Positions 57,551 to 64,000 of a stretch of DNA of 64,000 nucleotides are shown one piece after another; position 1 is the stretch's first letter; every line of letters starts with the position of its first letter. The notes below the pieces were generated by a model, which did not search any database, was not told where the DNA came from, and saw nothing but the letters and a program-made list of their open reading frames with translations. The translations under genes were made by a program, and so were the position numbers. The DNA lies in NCBI RefSeq assembly GCF_028473645.1, contig NZ_CP097269.1, positions 2,560,001 to 2,624,000 on the forward strand, in the 5' to 3' direction. This DNA comes from Acidovorax sp. GBBC 1281. GTDB taxonomy: Bacteria; Pseudomonadota; Gammaproteobacteria; Burkholderiales; Burkholderiaceae_C.

Positions 57551-57580
57551 ACTAGGGCATTGTGCTATAAAAATAGTAGC
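57551..57580 (+). repeat. Dispersed palindromic repeat copy R7
   Basis: Perfect core GCTATAAAAATAGTAGC at 57564-57580, followed within 12 bases by a terminator stem. This is the only copy not touching a coding region. Confidence 0.8.
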
Positions 57581-57591
57581 ATCTGTTTTGG

Positions 57592-57616
57592 AAGGCGGCT
57601 TGCGGGCCGCCTTTTT
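57592..57616 (+). terminator. Rho-independent terminator after the ssu/molbindin operon
   Basis: An 8-bp stem AAGGCGGC/GCCGCCTT with a TTGCGG loop (57600-57605), followed by TTT. It closes the sulfonate/molbindin transcription unit. Confidence 0.88.
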
Positions 57617-57754
57617 CATGGCGGGGCGATCCCGGTGGGCGCGCGCTGCGGTACGGGCGCCCGGCGTGTCCGCCTTCATCCGTGCGGGCACTTTCCGACA
57701 CCGTTGCGTGCGGTGCCTCGGTAGCGTCGAGGCCTGTTCCAACGAGGCACTCCC

Positions 57755-58006
57755 ATGAATCCTTCTCCCATCGAATCATTCAAGCGGCTCCAGCGGTACG
57801 ACGACCGGCGCCCTGGCTTCCAGGGCGAGCACTGGCTGGTGCTGGGCGCGGGCGCCGCGCTGCTGCTGGCCTCGCGCCGCAGCCCCTCGCCCTTGCGGCG
57901 CACCGTCGGCTCTGCGCTGGGCAGTGCGCTGCTGGTGCGGGCCGCCAGCGGGCGCCAGGGCCTGGCCAGCATCCTGCGCTACCTGCCGCTGGGCCGGCGC
58001 TGGTAG
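57755..58006 (+). CDS. Small hypothetical protein with one hydrophobic segment
   Basis: An 83-residue basic protein. EHWLVLGAGAALLLASR (about residues 24-41) is a likely membrane or membrane-associated helix, followed by Arg/Ser-rich stretches (SRRSPSPLRRT). It resembles the many small DUF-type envelope proteins of this family of bacteria, none of known function. No strong ribosome site. Confidence 0.6.
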   Translation: MNPSPIESFKRLQRYDDRRPGFQGEHWLVLGAGAALLLASRRSPSPLRRTVGSALGSALLVRAASGRQGLASILRYLPLGRRW

Positions 58007-58042
58007 GGCGCACGCCCGGCGCGGCGAAGCGAAGCGGCTGCC

Positions 58043-58693
58043 TCAGGCGTTTTCGTCCCGCTGCGAAGGCGCGGTGCGGCACAGGTAGTTCTCCAGCAAG
58101 GTGACCAGCTCCGGGGCGAAGCGGGGGTCGCCGAGTAACTTCGGCCGCTCCGCGGTCACGGTGTGCACGACCGCATGCGCGGCCACGCCCACCAGGTAGG
58201 TCGCCAGGTCCGGGTCCGGCACGTTCTGCATGAGCGGCCGGATCACCTCCAGGAATTCCCCGCGCAGCTGGTGCTTGTCTTCTTCCAGGCCGCGTACCGT
58301 GCGGGGCAGTTCGTCGTAGATGGCTTTGTGCACGGCGGGCGCGGCGCGGTGCTCCTCCACGATCATTTCGACGACCACCGTCAGCGCCTTTCGCAGGGAG
58401 GGCTGCTCCGGCAGGACCTGCAGCGCCTTGCGCAGGTCGGAGCGCGTCTCGACGGCATGCCGCCGCTGCAGTTCCGCGATCACCGCCTCCTTGTTCGGAA
58501 AGAACTGGTAGAGCGAGCCGATGTTCACGCCCGCGCGCTCTGCGATGGCATTCGTGGTGAATCCTGCCCAGCCCACCTTGGTCAAAATGTAAGTCGCGGC
58601 TTGCATGATGGCATCCACGGTGGCGCGCGAGCGCGCCTGGACCGGGATTTTGCGGGGCGTGGCAGCGGTTTTGCTTTTGCGCGGGGACGGCAT
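58043..58693 (-). CDS. TetR/AcrR family transcriptional regulator
   Basis: A 216-residue regulator. QARSRATVDAIMQAATYILTKVGWAGFTTNAIAERAGVNIGSLYQFFPNKEAVI is the DNA-binding domain. The ligand domain is unassigned. It is divergent from the nitroreductase with a palindromic operator between them (58719-58740), so repression of that gene and of itself is likely. Confidence 0.9.
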   Translation of the reverse strand: MPSPRKSKTAATPRKIPVQARSRATVDAIMQAATYILTKVGWAGFTTNAIAERAGVNIGSLYQFFPNKEAVIAELQRRHAVETRSDLRKALQVLPEQPSLRKALTVVVEMIVEEHRAAPAVHKAIYDELPRTVRGLEEDKHQLRGEFLEVIRPLMQNVPDPDLATYLVGVAAHAVVHTVTAERPKLLGDPRFAPELVTLLENYLCRTAPSQRDENA

Positions 58694-58718
58694 GGGAACG
58701 CGAGTTTCGGAAATAAAA

Positions 58719-58740
58719 GCTTTAACTTACGATTTAAAGC
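58719..58740. promoter_or_regulatory. Candidate TetR operator (GCTTTAA-N8-TTAAAGC)
   Basis: A perfect 7-bp inverted repeat with an 8-bp spacer directly before the nitroreductase ATG (58741) and 25 bp from the TetR start. It would block the ribosome or promoter region of the nitroreductase. Confidence 0.65.
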
Positions 58741-59469
58741 ATGAAAACACAAGACCTGCTGCATCCCTGGGATGCCTTCCAAGCCGCCAACCGCTTTCGC
58801 CGGGCGATCCGTCGATTCCGGCCCACACCGATTCCGGAAGCGGATGTCCGGGCCCTGCTGCGCGAGGCCACCTTCGCCCCGTCCAGCGGAAACATGCAGC
58901 CCTACGAGCTGCACTGGGTTCGCACCCCGGCCGTGAAAGCCCGCCTCGCACAGGCCTGCAACGGGCAGAAGGCGGCGGCATCGGCCGCGGATTTCGTCGT
59001 CTTCGCCGCCAGTCCCGCCATCGGGCGGCGCACCGCCCAGGCGCAGCTCGACCATGTCGAACGATCGACCGGGCTGGGGCCGGAATCGAAGGCCTATTAC
59101 CGCAAGCAGATCGGCATGTTCCAGCGGATCCTGGGTACGGGCTCGTCGGTGCTGTGGTCGCCGTGGCTGCTGCTGGCCGCCTGGGTGCGCCCCACGCTGT
59201 CGCTGCTGCCGGTGGGGCACATCGGCGGCCGCCAGTGGGCCGCCCGCAATGCGATCTTCGCGGCCCAGACCCTGCTGCTGGCCGCGGCGGCGAAAGGCAT
59301 CGACTCGTGCCCCATGGAGGGCTTCTCCGCATCCGCCGTCGCCAAGCTGCTGGGACTGCCGCGCGGCACCGTCATCCCGCTCGTCGTGGCACTGGGCTAC
59401 CGCGCCGATGACGCCCGAATCGAGGAACGCTGGCGCCTGCCCCTGGCGGAGTCGGTCGTCGCCCATTGA
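58741..59469 (+). CDS. Nitroreductase family protein
   Basis: A 242-residue FMN-dependent oxidoreductase. FRRAIRRFRPTPIPEADVRALLREATFAPSSGNMQPY (about residues 18-55) is the conserved FMN-binding start, and MEGFSASAVAKLLGLPRGTVIPLVVALGYRADD is the C-terminal part. It probably reduces nitro compounds or quinones. The ATG touches the operator; no typical ribosome site is visible, so a leaderless transcript is possible. Confidence 0.88.
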   Translation: MKTQDLLHPWDAFQAANRFRRAIRRFRPTPIPEADVRALLREATFAPSSGNMQPYELHWVRTPAVKARLAQACNGQKAAASAADFVVFAASPAIGRRTAQAQLDHVERSTGLGPESKAYYRKQIGMFQRILGTGSSVLWSPWLLLAAWVRPTLSLLPVGHIGGRQWAARNAIFAAQTLLLAAAAKGIDSCPMEGFSASAVAKLLGLPRGTVIPLVVALGYRADDARIEERWRLPLAESVVAH

Positions 59470-59569
59470 GAGAAAGGGGGACGGCCACGTGGCCGGCATG
59501 CACTGTGCCGGCCCGGAGAAGGGCGGCTCGCCTTTGGGCTTTGTTCAGGCACAGGGCATGGAAGTTTTT

Positions 59570-59594
59570 AATAACGCATATAAGTTGCGTTATT
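59570..59594. promoter_or_regulatory. Inverted repeat AATAACGC-N9-GCGTTATT
   Basis: A perfect 8-bp inverted repeat with a 9-bp spacer, about 235 bp upstream of the TonB-dependent receptor. It may be a metal- or ligand-responsive operator. Confidence 0.5.
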
Positions 59595-59612
59595 GGGTCT
59601 AGAATTCGCTGT

Positions 59613-59627
59613 TGCAACTCAGTTGCA
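59613..59627. promoter_or_regulatory. 7-1-7 inverted repeat TGCAACTCAGTTGCA
   Basis: A perfect 7-bp inverted repeat around a single central base. The 7-1-7 layout is that of Fur-family boxes, though the sequence differs from the Fur consensus. It lies in the same promoter region as the larger repeat. Confidence 0.5.
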
Positions 59628-59828
59628 GTAGTAAATAAATTCACCTTCGGCCACCCTCATCCCCTTTTAAACTGCGGCACCTTTCCCTGTGATCCCGCCG
59701 TGGCGCTCTGCCCCGGCCGCCGGCGGCCTTGGCATCCGCACGGCTCGCGCGCATCGGGGCCTGCCTTTTTCCACCGTCCACGCCGGCCTCGCTCTCAGCG
59801 GCCGCTCCCTGTCTTTTTCCATCCCATC

Positions 59829-62033
59829 ATGCGACCGCTCTGCCCGACAGCTTCCCTCTGGTTGACCCCTTTGCTGGCGCTGTCCGCGCCCGGCGCCATG
59901 GCCCAGGAGGGCGGCAGCACCGCCGCGCTGCCCACGGTGGTCGTGAAGGAGCATGCCACGCCAGGCGCGCTGGACCAGCCGGCCGAGGGTGCGTCCCGCC
60001 TGGGCCTGTCGGTGCGCGAAACGCCTGCGTCCATCGACGTGGTCTCGCGCCAAGTGCTGGGCGAACGCGGGTTGCGCACCGTCACCGAAGCGGCCCAGGC
60101 CGCCGTGGGCGTGACGGCCGGGGACTTTCCGGCCGAGCCCAGTGCGTTTTCGATGCGCGGCTTTGCCAACAGCCAGATCAACACGCTCTACAACGGCATC
60201 AAGATCGGTCCGCCCAACATGACCTCGCGCGTCATGGACACCGCCAACCTGGAGCGCATCGAATTCCTGAAAGGCGCGGCCTCCCTGATGTCGGGCGAGG
60301 GCGCCTCGGGCGGGGCGGTGAATTTCGTCACCCGCGCGCCGCACCGCGGCCCGGTCCAGACCGAGGTCGAGACGGCGGCCGGCTCGTTCGGCGAGCGCCG
60401 CGTCCGCCTGGGTTCCGGCGGCACCACCGCCTGGAAGGACCTGGATTACCGCATCGACCTGAGCGGCTCGGACAGCGACGGCCCCGTGCAAGGCACCCAT
60501 CAGCACAACCGCCACCTGTCGGGCGGGCTGGACTGGCATGTGCGCCCCGGCCTCAAGTTCTTCGTGGCGGCCGAGGTCAAGCGCGACCGGGGCAGCAGCT
60601 ATTGGGGAACGCCGCTGGTTTCCGCCGCCGCGCCCGGCATCGAGCCCGAGGGCGGCGTGGTGTCCGGCACCTACACGTCGGGCTTCAACGGCAGCGCGCT
60701 CGGCCCGGTCGCGATCGACCGGCGCACGCTGCGCACCAATTACAACGTGCTGGACAACCGCAACGACGCGCGCGAAACCTGGCTGCGCACCGGCATGGAC
60801 TGGCGCATCGACAGCGCCTTCACGCTGCGCACGCAGATCTACCGCTACACGGCCACGCGCACCTGGTTCAACAACGAGATCGCCGCGTTCAACGCCGGCA
60901 CCGGCCTGGTGGACCGCGAGCGCTTCTACGTGGCCCAGGACCAGACCTCGGTGGGCCAGAAGACCGAGCTGCAGTGGGACGGCCAGATCGCCGGCCGCGA
61001 TAACCGCTGGGTGGTGGCGCTCGAATACAGCGACCTTGACCTGACCCGCCCCGGCGCGGCCAACTTCCCCGGCGACAGCGTGAGCCTGGTGAACCCCGAT
61101 CGCGGCACCTACGGCCCGCTCACCCGGCAATGGCAGACGAGCGGCGTGCGCAACACGGTGCTCGCGCTGGAAGACCGGTTCTCGGTGGCGCCGGGCTGGA
61201 TGCTGCTCGGCGGACTGCGGCACGAATCCATCGAGCTGTCACGCACCTCCACCGATGCCGCCGGTGCGCCGCGCTCCGGCTTTCCGTTCGACAAGGCCTG
61301 GCACCCGACCACGGGGCGCGTCGGCCTGACCTGGACCCCAGCCGCCGGCACCACCGTGTATGGCCAGTACGCCACGGGCGCCGACGTGGCGGCCAACAAC
61401 CTGTTCCTGCTGCGCGGCACGCAGCCGCTGGACCTGACCCGCACGCGCAACGTGGAGGCCGGGGTCAAGCAGTCGTTCTGGCAGGACCGCGGCGAATGGA
61501 CCTTCGCGGTGTACGACACCGAGCGCCGCAACGTCTATGCCGCGCAGGGCGGGCAGTCGCTGGCCGTGGCGGGGGCCTTGCAGTCGCGGGGCGCCGAGGC
61601 CTCGGTGGCGCTGCGGCCCGATGCGCACTGGAGCCTGTGGTCCAACCTGGCGCTGAACCGCGCGCGCTACCAGGACTACGCGCTGGCCGGTGGCGGCTCT
61701 CTTTCCGGCAACACGCCGCCCAACGCCCCGCGCGTGGTGGCCAATGCCGGCGTGGGCTACCGGTTCGTGGCCGGCGTTCCGGTGCAGTTATCGGCCTCGC
61801 TGCGGCATGTGGGCGAGCGGTTCCACAGCGATGCGAACACCGTGCGGCTGGCAGCCTACACCGCGCTGGATGCCGCCGTGGCCGTGGACGTGGCCCGCGG
61901 CGTGCAGCTGACCCTGCGCGGGCGCAACCTGACCAACCGCGTGTACGCGGCCTGGGCCGATCCGTTCTACCCGGACCAGATCCTGCTGGGCGCGCCGCGC
62001 AGCTTCGAGCTGGCCCTGCGCTGGACGCTGTGA
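59829..62033 (+). CDS. TonB-dependent siderophore-type outer membrane receptor
   Basis: A 734-residue receptor. A signal peptide (LTPLLALSAPGAMA) precedes the plug domain: RETPASIDVVSRQVLGERGLRTV, FSMRGFANSQINTLYNGIKIG, ERIEFLKGAASLMSGEGASGGAVNFVTRAP. The beta-barrel follows, ending in FELALRWTL with a terminal hydrophobic residue. It resembles FpvA/FhuE-type ferric-siderophore receptors, but the ligand is not clear. There is no N-terminal signalling domain: the plug starts soon after the signal. ATG 59829; upstream frame continues but has no signal sequence. The ABC uptake genes follow immediately. Confidence 0.92.
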   Translation: MRPLCPTASLWLTPLLALSAPGAMAQEGGSTAALPTVVVKEHATPGALDQPAEGASRLGLSVRETPASIDVVSRQVLGERGLRTVTEAAQAAVGVTAGDFPAEPSAFSMRGFANSQINTLYNGIKIGPPNMTSRVMDTANLERIEFLKGAASLMSGEGASGGAVNFVTRAPHRGPVQTEVETAAGSFGERRVRLGSGGTTAWKDLDYRIDLSGSDSDGPVQGTHQHNRHLSGGLDWHVRPGLKFFVAAEVKRDRGSSYWGTPLVSAAAPGIEPEGGVVSGTYTSGFNGSALGPVAIDRRTLRTNYNVLDNRNDARETWLRTGMDWRIDSAFTLRTQIYRYTATRTWFNNEIAAFNAGTGLVDRERFYVAQDQTSVGQKTELQWDGQIAGRDNRWVVALEYSDLDLTRPGAANFPGDSVSLVNPDRGTYGPLTRQWQTSGVRNTVLALEDRFSVAPGWMLLGGLRHESIELSRTSTDAAGAPRSGFPFDKAWHPTTGRVGLTWTPAAGTTVYGQYATGADVAANNLFLLRGTQPLDLTRTRNVEAGVKQSFWQDRGEWTFAVYDTERRNVYAAQGGQSLAVAGALQSRGAEASVALRPDAHWSLWSNLALNRARYQDYALAGGGSLSGNTPPNAPRVVANAGVGYRFVAGVPVQLSASLRHVGERFHSDANTVRLAAYTALDAAVAVDVARGVQLTLRGRNLTNRVYAAWADPFYPDQILLGAPRSFELALRWTL

Positions 62034-62034
62034 C

Positions 62035-62811
62035 ATGCAGGCGCTGCTGCGGGCCGAGGGCCTGGGCTTTCGCACCCCGCAGGGGCGCCCGCTGCTGCAC
62101 GGTGTGAACGCCAGCGCGGCCCGCGGCGAATGCGTGGCCCTGGTCGGCCCCAACGGCGCGGGCAAGAGCACGCTTTTGAGGCTGCTGGGCGCGCGGGCCG
62201 TGCCCACCGAGGGCCGGGTGAGCGTGCTCGGGCACGACCTGGCCGCCTGGCCGGCGCCCGAGCGTGCGCGGCACATCGCCGTGCTGGGGCAGACCGAAAC
62301 CGCCGACCTCGCGTTCCGCGTGCACGATTACGTCGCCCTCGGGCGGCTGCCCCACCAGCACCATGCCGGCCGCGCGGAGCACGCGCGGGCGGTGGACGAG
62401 GCCCTGCACACCTGCGCGGTCGACTCCCTGGCGCATCGGGCGCTGTCCACCCTGTCGGGCGGCGAGCGCCAGCGCGTGCACCTGGCCCGCGCCCTGGCGC
62501 AGCAGCCCGCGCTGCTGCTGCTGGACGAGCCCACCAACCACCTCGACCTCGCGGCACGTGCCGACCTGCTGGCCCTGGTACGCGGGCTCGGCATCACGGT
62601 GGTGGCCGCGCTGCACGAGCTGGGCCTGGTGCCTTCGTTCGCCGACCGGGTGTGGATGCTGGACCGCGGCGCCCTGGTGGCCGACGGCCCGCCCGATGAG
62701 GCGCTGAGCGCCGACCGCGTGGCCGGCGTGTTCGGCATGGAACTGGTTCACACGCGGCACCCGCGCCATGGCGGCACGCTGTGGTCGTTCGAGCGCAAGG
62801 TGGCGGCATGA
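62035..62811 (+). CDS. FecE-type ABC transporter ATP-binding protein
   Basis: A 258-residue ATPase. Walker A is [13 protein letters not shown], the signature is STLSGGERQRVHLARALAQ, Walker B is LLLLDEPTNHLDL, and the switch His is in VVAALHELGLVP. The DEPTNHLD form is usual for siderophore/heme/B12 importers. It begins 1 bp after the receptor stop. Confidence 0.94.
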   Translation: MQALLRAEGLGFRTPQGRPLLHGVNASAARGECVALVGPNGAGKSTLLRLLGARAVPTEGRVSVLGHDLAAWPAPERARHIAVLGQTETADLAFRVHDYVALGRLPHQHHAGRAEHARAVDEALHTCAVDSLAHRALSTLSGGERQRVHLARALAQQPALLLLDEPTNHLDLAARADLLALVRGLGITVVAALHELGLVPSFADRVWMLDRGALVADGPPDEALSADRVAGVFGMELVHTRHPRHGGTLWSFERKVAA

Positions 62812-63806
62812 GGCGCGCGCTGCGGCGGTGGGCTGCCGGCCGATCCCTGGCGCTGGCGGTGGCCGGCGTGCTGTGCGGCGCGGGCCCCGCGCTGGCGCAG
62901 GGCGCGGGTGCGGTGCCGGGGTTCCCCGTCACCGTGCCCAACTGCGGCGACACGCTGCGCATCGCCGCGCCGCCCAAGCGCATGGTCGTGCATGACCTGA
63001 ACATGGTCGAGATGGCGATGGCGCTCGGGCTGCAGTCGTCCATGGTGGGCGTGACGGGCATCACCGGCTGGTACAAGACCGATGCGGCGTTCCTGCGCAG
63101 CCTGGGGGCCATTCCGGAGCTGGCCCCCAAGTACCCCACGCTGGAAACGCTGCTGGCCGCCAAGCCCGATCTGTTCTTCGCCGGTTGGTATTACGGCATG
63201 CAGCCCGGGGGCGAGGTGACCCCGGCCACCCTGGCGCCGCACGGCATCCAGACGCTGATCCTGACCGAAAGCTGCGCGCACACGCTCGGCGACAAACCGC
63301 GCGCCACGATGGACCTGCTGTACGGCGACCTGCTGCGCCTGGGCACCGTTTTCGGCCGCCGTGCCGAGGCCGAGCGGCTCATCGCGCAATGGCGCGAGCG
63401 GGTCCGGGCCGCGATCCGGTCGCCGCTGCCGCAGCCGCCACGCGTGTTTGTCTACGACTCGGGCGAGGACAAGCCCTTCACCGCGGGCCGCGCCGCCATG
63501 CCCACGGCCCTGATCGAGGCCGCGGGCGGGCGCAACGTGCTGGGCGATGTCCCCATGAGCTGGGGAACCAGCGCCTGGGAGACGGTCGCGGCGAGCAACC
63601 CGCAGGTCATCGTGCTGCTGGACTACCAGAACGGCCAGGGCCCGGAACACCTTCAGCGCCTCCTGCAGGCCCACCCGGCCATGCGGCTGACCGACGCCGT
63701 GCGCCAGCGCCGCTTCGTCACGCTGCGCTATGCCGAGTTGACGCCCGGGCCCGCCAACATCGACGCCATCGAAAAGCTGGCCCGCGCCCTGAGGCAGGCA
63801 CCATGA
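62808..63806 (+). CDS. Periplasmic siderophore/metal-complex-binding protein (FecB/BtuF-type)
   Basis: A 332-residue protein with signal peptide (SLALAVAGVLCGAGPALA). VTVPNCGDTLRIAAPPKRMVVHDLNMVEMAMALGLQSSMVG is the class III binding-protein start, followed by LAAKPDLFFAGWYYG. It overlaps the ATPase gene by ATGA. It delivers the receptor's ligand to the FecCD permease. Confidence 0.92.
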   Translation: MRRALRRWAAGRSLALAVAGVLCGAGPALAQGAGAVPGFPVTVPNCGDTLRIAAPPKRMVVHDLNMVEMAMALGLQSSMVGVTGITGWYKTDAAFLRSLGAIPELAPKYPTLETLLAAKPDLFFAGWYYGMQPGGEVTPATLAPHGIQTLILTESCAHTLGDKPRATMDLLYGDLLRLGTVFGRRAEAERLIAQWRERVRAAIRSPLPQPPRVFVYDSGEDKPFTAGRAAMPTALIEAAGGRNVLGDVPMSWGTSAWETVAASNPQVIVLLDYQNGQGPEHLQRLLQAHPAMRLTDAVRQRRFVTLRYAELTPGPANIDAIEKLARALRQAP

Positions 63807-64000
63807 CGCCGCCGGGGGCGGATGCCCGTACCGCGCGGCGCAGCGCGGTGCCTCTGCGGGTCGCGCTGCGCCGCGCGGCCCCAGTGGGGATCGCGCTGGC
63901 CCTGGTGCTGCTGGTCATGGCGTCGCTCACCGCGGGCAGTGCGCCCGTGTCGTGGCGCGAGGCGGCCGTGGCACTGGCGGGACCCTGGGCCGGGGCGTTC
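63803..64000 (+). CDS. FecCD-family ABC permease (partial, runs off window)
   Basis: Only the first 66 codons are visible. A basic N-terminus (MTPPGADARTARR) leads into the first membrane helix (PVGIALALVLLVMASLTAG) and the SWREAAVAL segment typical of FecCD/BtuC proteins. It overlaps the binding-protein gene by ATGA. Assignment rests partly on context. Confidence 0.85.
   Translation, partial: MTPPGADARTARRSAVPLRVALRRAAPVGIALALVLLVMASLTAGSAPVSWREAAVALAGPWAGAF

Larger units (their letters stand above)
59470..59828. other. Long leader of the TonB-dependent receptor gene
   Basis: About 360 bp without a gene. It contains two inverted repeats (59570-59594 and 59613-59627, described separately) in an otherwise AT-rich stretch at 59560-59650, a likely promoter/operator region. 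The rest (59650-59828) shows nothing recognisable. No cobalamin riboswitch motif was found. Confidence 0.6.

Noticed and set aside
59470..59828. Cobalamin riboswitch before the TonB receptor
   Set aside because: No B12-box-like GCCACTG or matching elements are present; only inverted repeats were found.

Overview
The window is about 64 kb of high-GC DNA with the gene content and short intergenic spacing of a Comamonadaceae betaproteobacterium. The best fit is a plant-associated or plant-pathogenic Acidovorax. The strongest pointer to the lifestyle is a low-GC gene at 11909-12706. It has an N-myristoylation-type N-terminus (MGNCIS) and sits behind a perfect plant-inducible-promoter box (TTCGG-N15-TTCGC, then TAAAAT 29 bp later), the promoter class switched on by HrpX-type regulators of type III effectors.

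Layout. 1-5.2 kb: DNA repair regulator/glycosylase (partial), phosphomannomutase/phosphoglucomutase, a nitrilase-family amidase and Kdo transferase. 5.4-7.1 kb: TetR regulator divergent from an NmrA-like oxidoreductase. 7.1-15 kb: an insertion-sequence island. It holds two related IS5-family elements (here called IS-A and IS-B) with identical or near-identical ends, remnants of both, an IS630-family element split by an IS-B copy, an orphan TRAP binding protein, a 50-residue repeat protein and the candidate effector. 15-20 kb: rRNA hydroxylase RlhA and a livK-type gene broken by a 7-bp duplication and an IS. 20-26.5 kb: TadA fused to a dehalogenase-like domain, LD-carboxypeptidase, cyclase-FHA protein, asparaginase, L,D-transpeptidase. 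26.5-32.3 kb: acyl-CoA metabolism (ACAD11-like dehydrogenase plus its kinase partner, Crp/Fnr regulator, enoyl-CoA hydratase, 3-hydroxyacyl-CoA dehydrogenase). 32.3-34.6 kb: FimV-like pilus/polarity protein. 34.7-40.4 kb: a thiamine island with two TPP riboswitches (thiO-thiS-thiG-thiE, thiD, cytX). 40.4-41.9 kb: ferredoxin/flavodoxin-NADP reductase and 7Fe ferredoxin. 42-57.5 kb: sulfur assimilation (cysI, DUF934, cysD, cysN, TauE-type exporter, sbp, ssuE-ssuA-ssuD-VOC-ssuC-ssuA-ssuB, molbindin) with mnmC and yggX between. 57.7-59.5 kb: TetR regulator with a palindromic operator and a divergent nitroreductase. 59.8-64 kb: TonB-dependent receptor and an ABC uptake system that runs off the window.

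Two themes cut across the genes. First, a family of short dispersed repeats with the core GCTAT-N(4-7)-ATAGTAGC occurs seven times. In most cases it touches a gene end or lies in a reading frame, supplying start-proximal codons, a stop codon, an internal in-frame insert or a read-through tail. Second, the 7.5-15 kb island brought in horizontally acquired, lower-GC cargo and shows nested and rearranged IS copies. Thiamine and sulfur supply are adjacent, each with recognisable local control (TPP riboswitches; an ACTGAAATTTCAGT palindrome before sbp). No rRNA, tRNA or CRISPR array was recognised.
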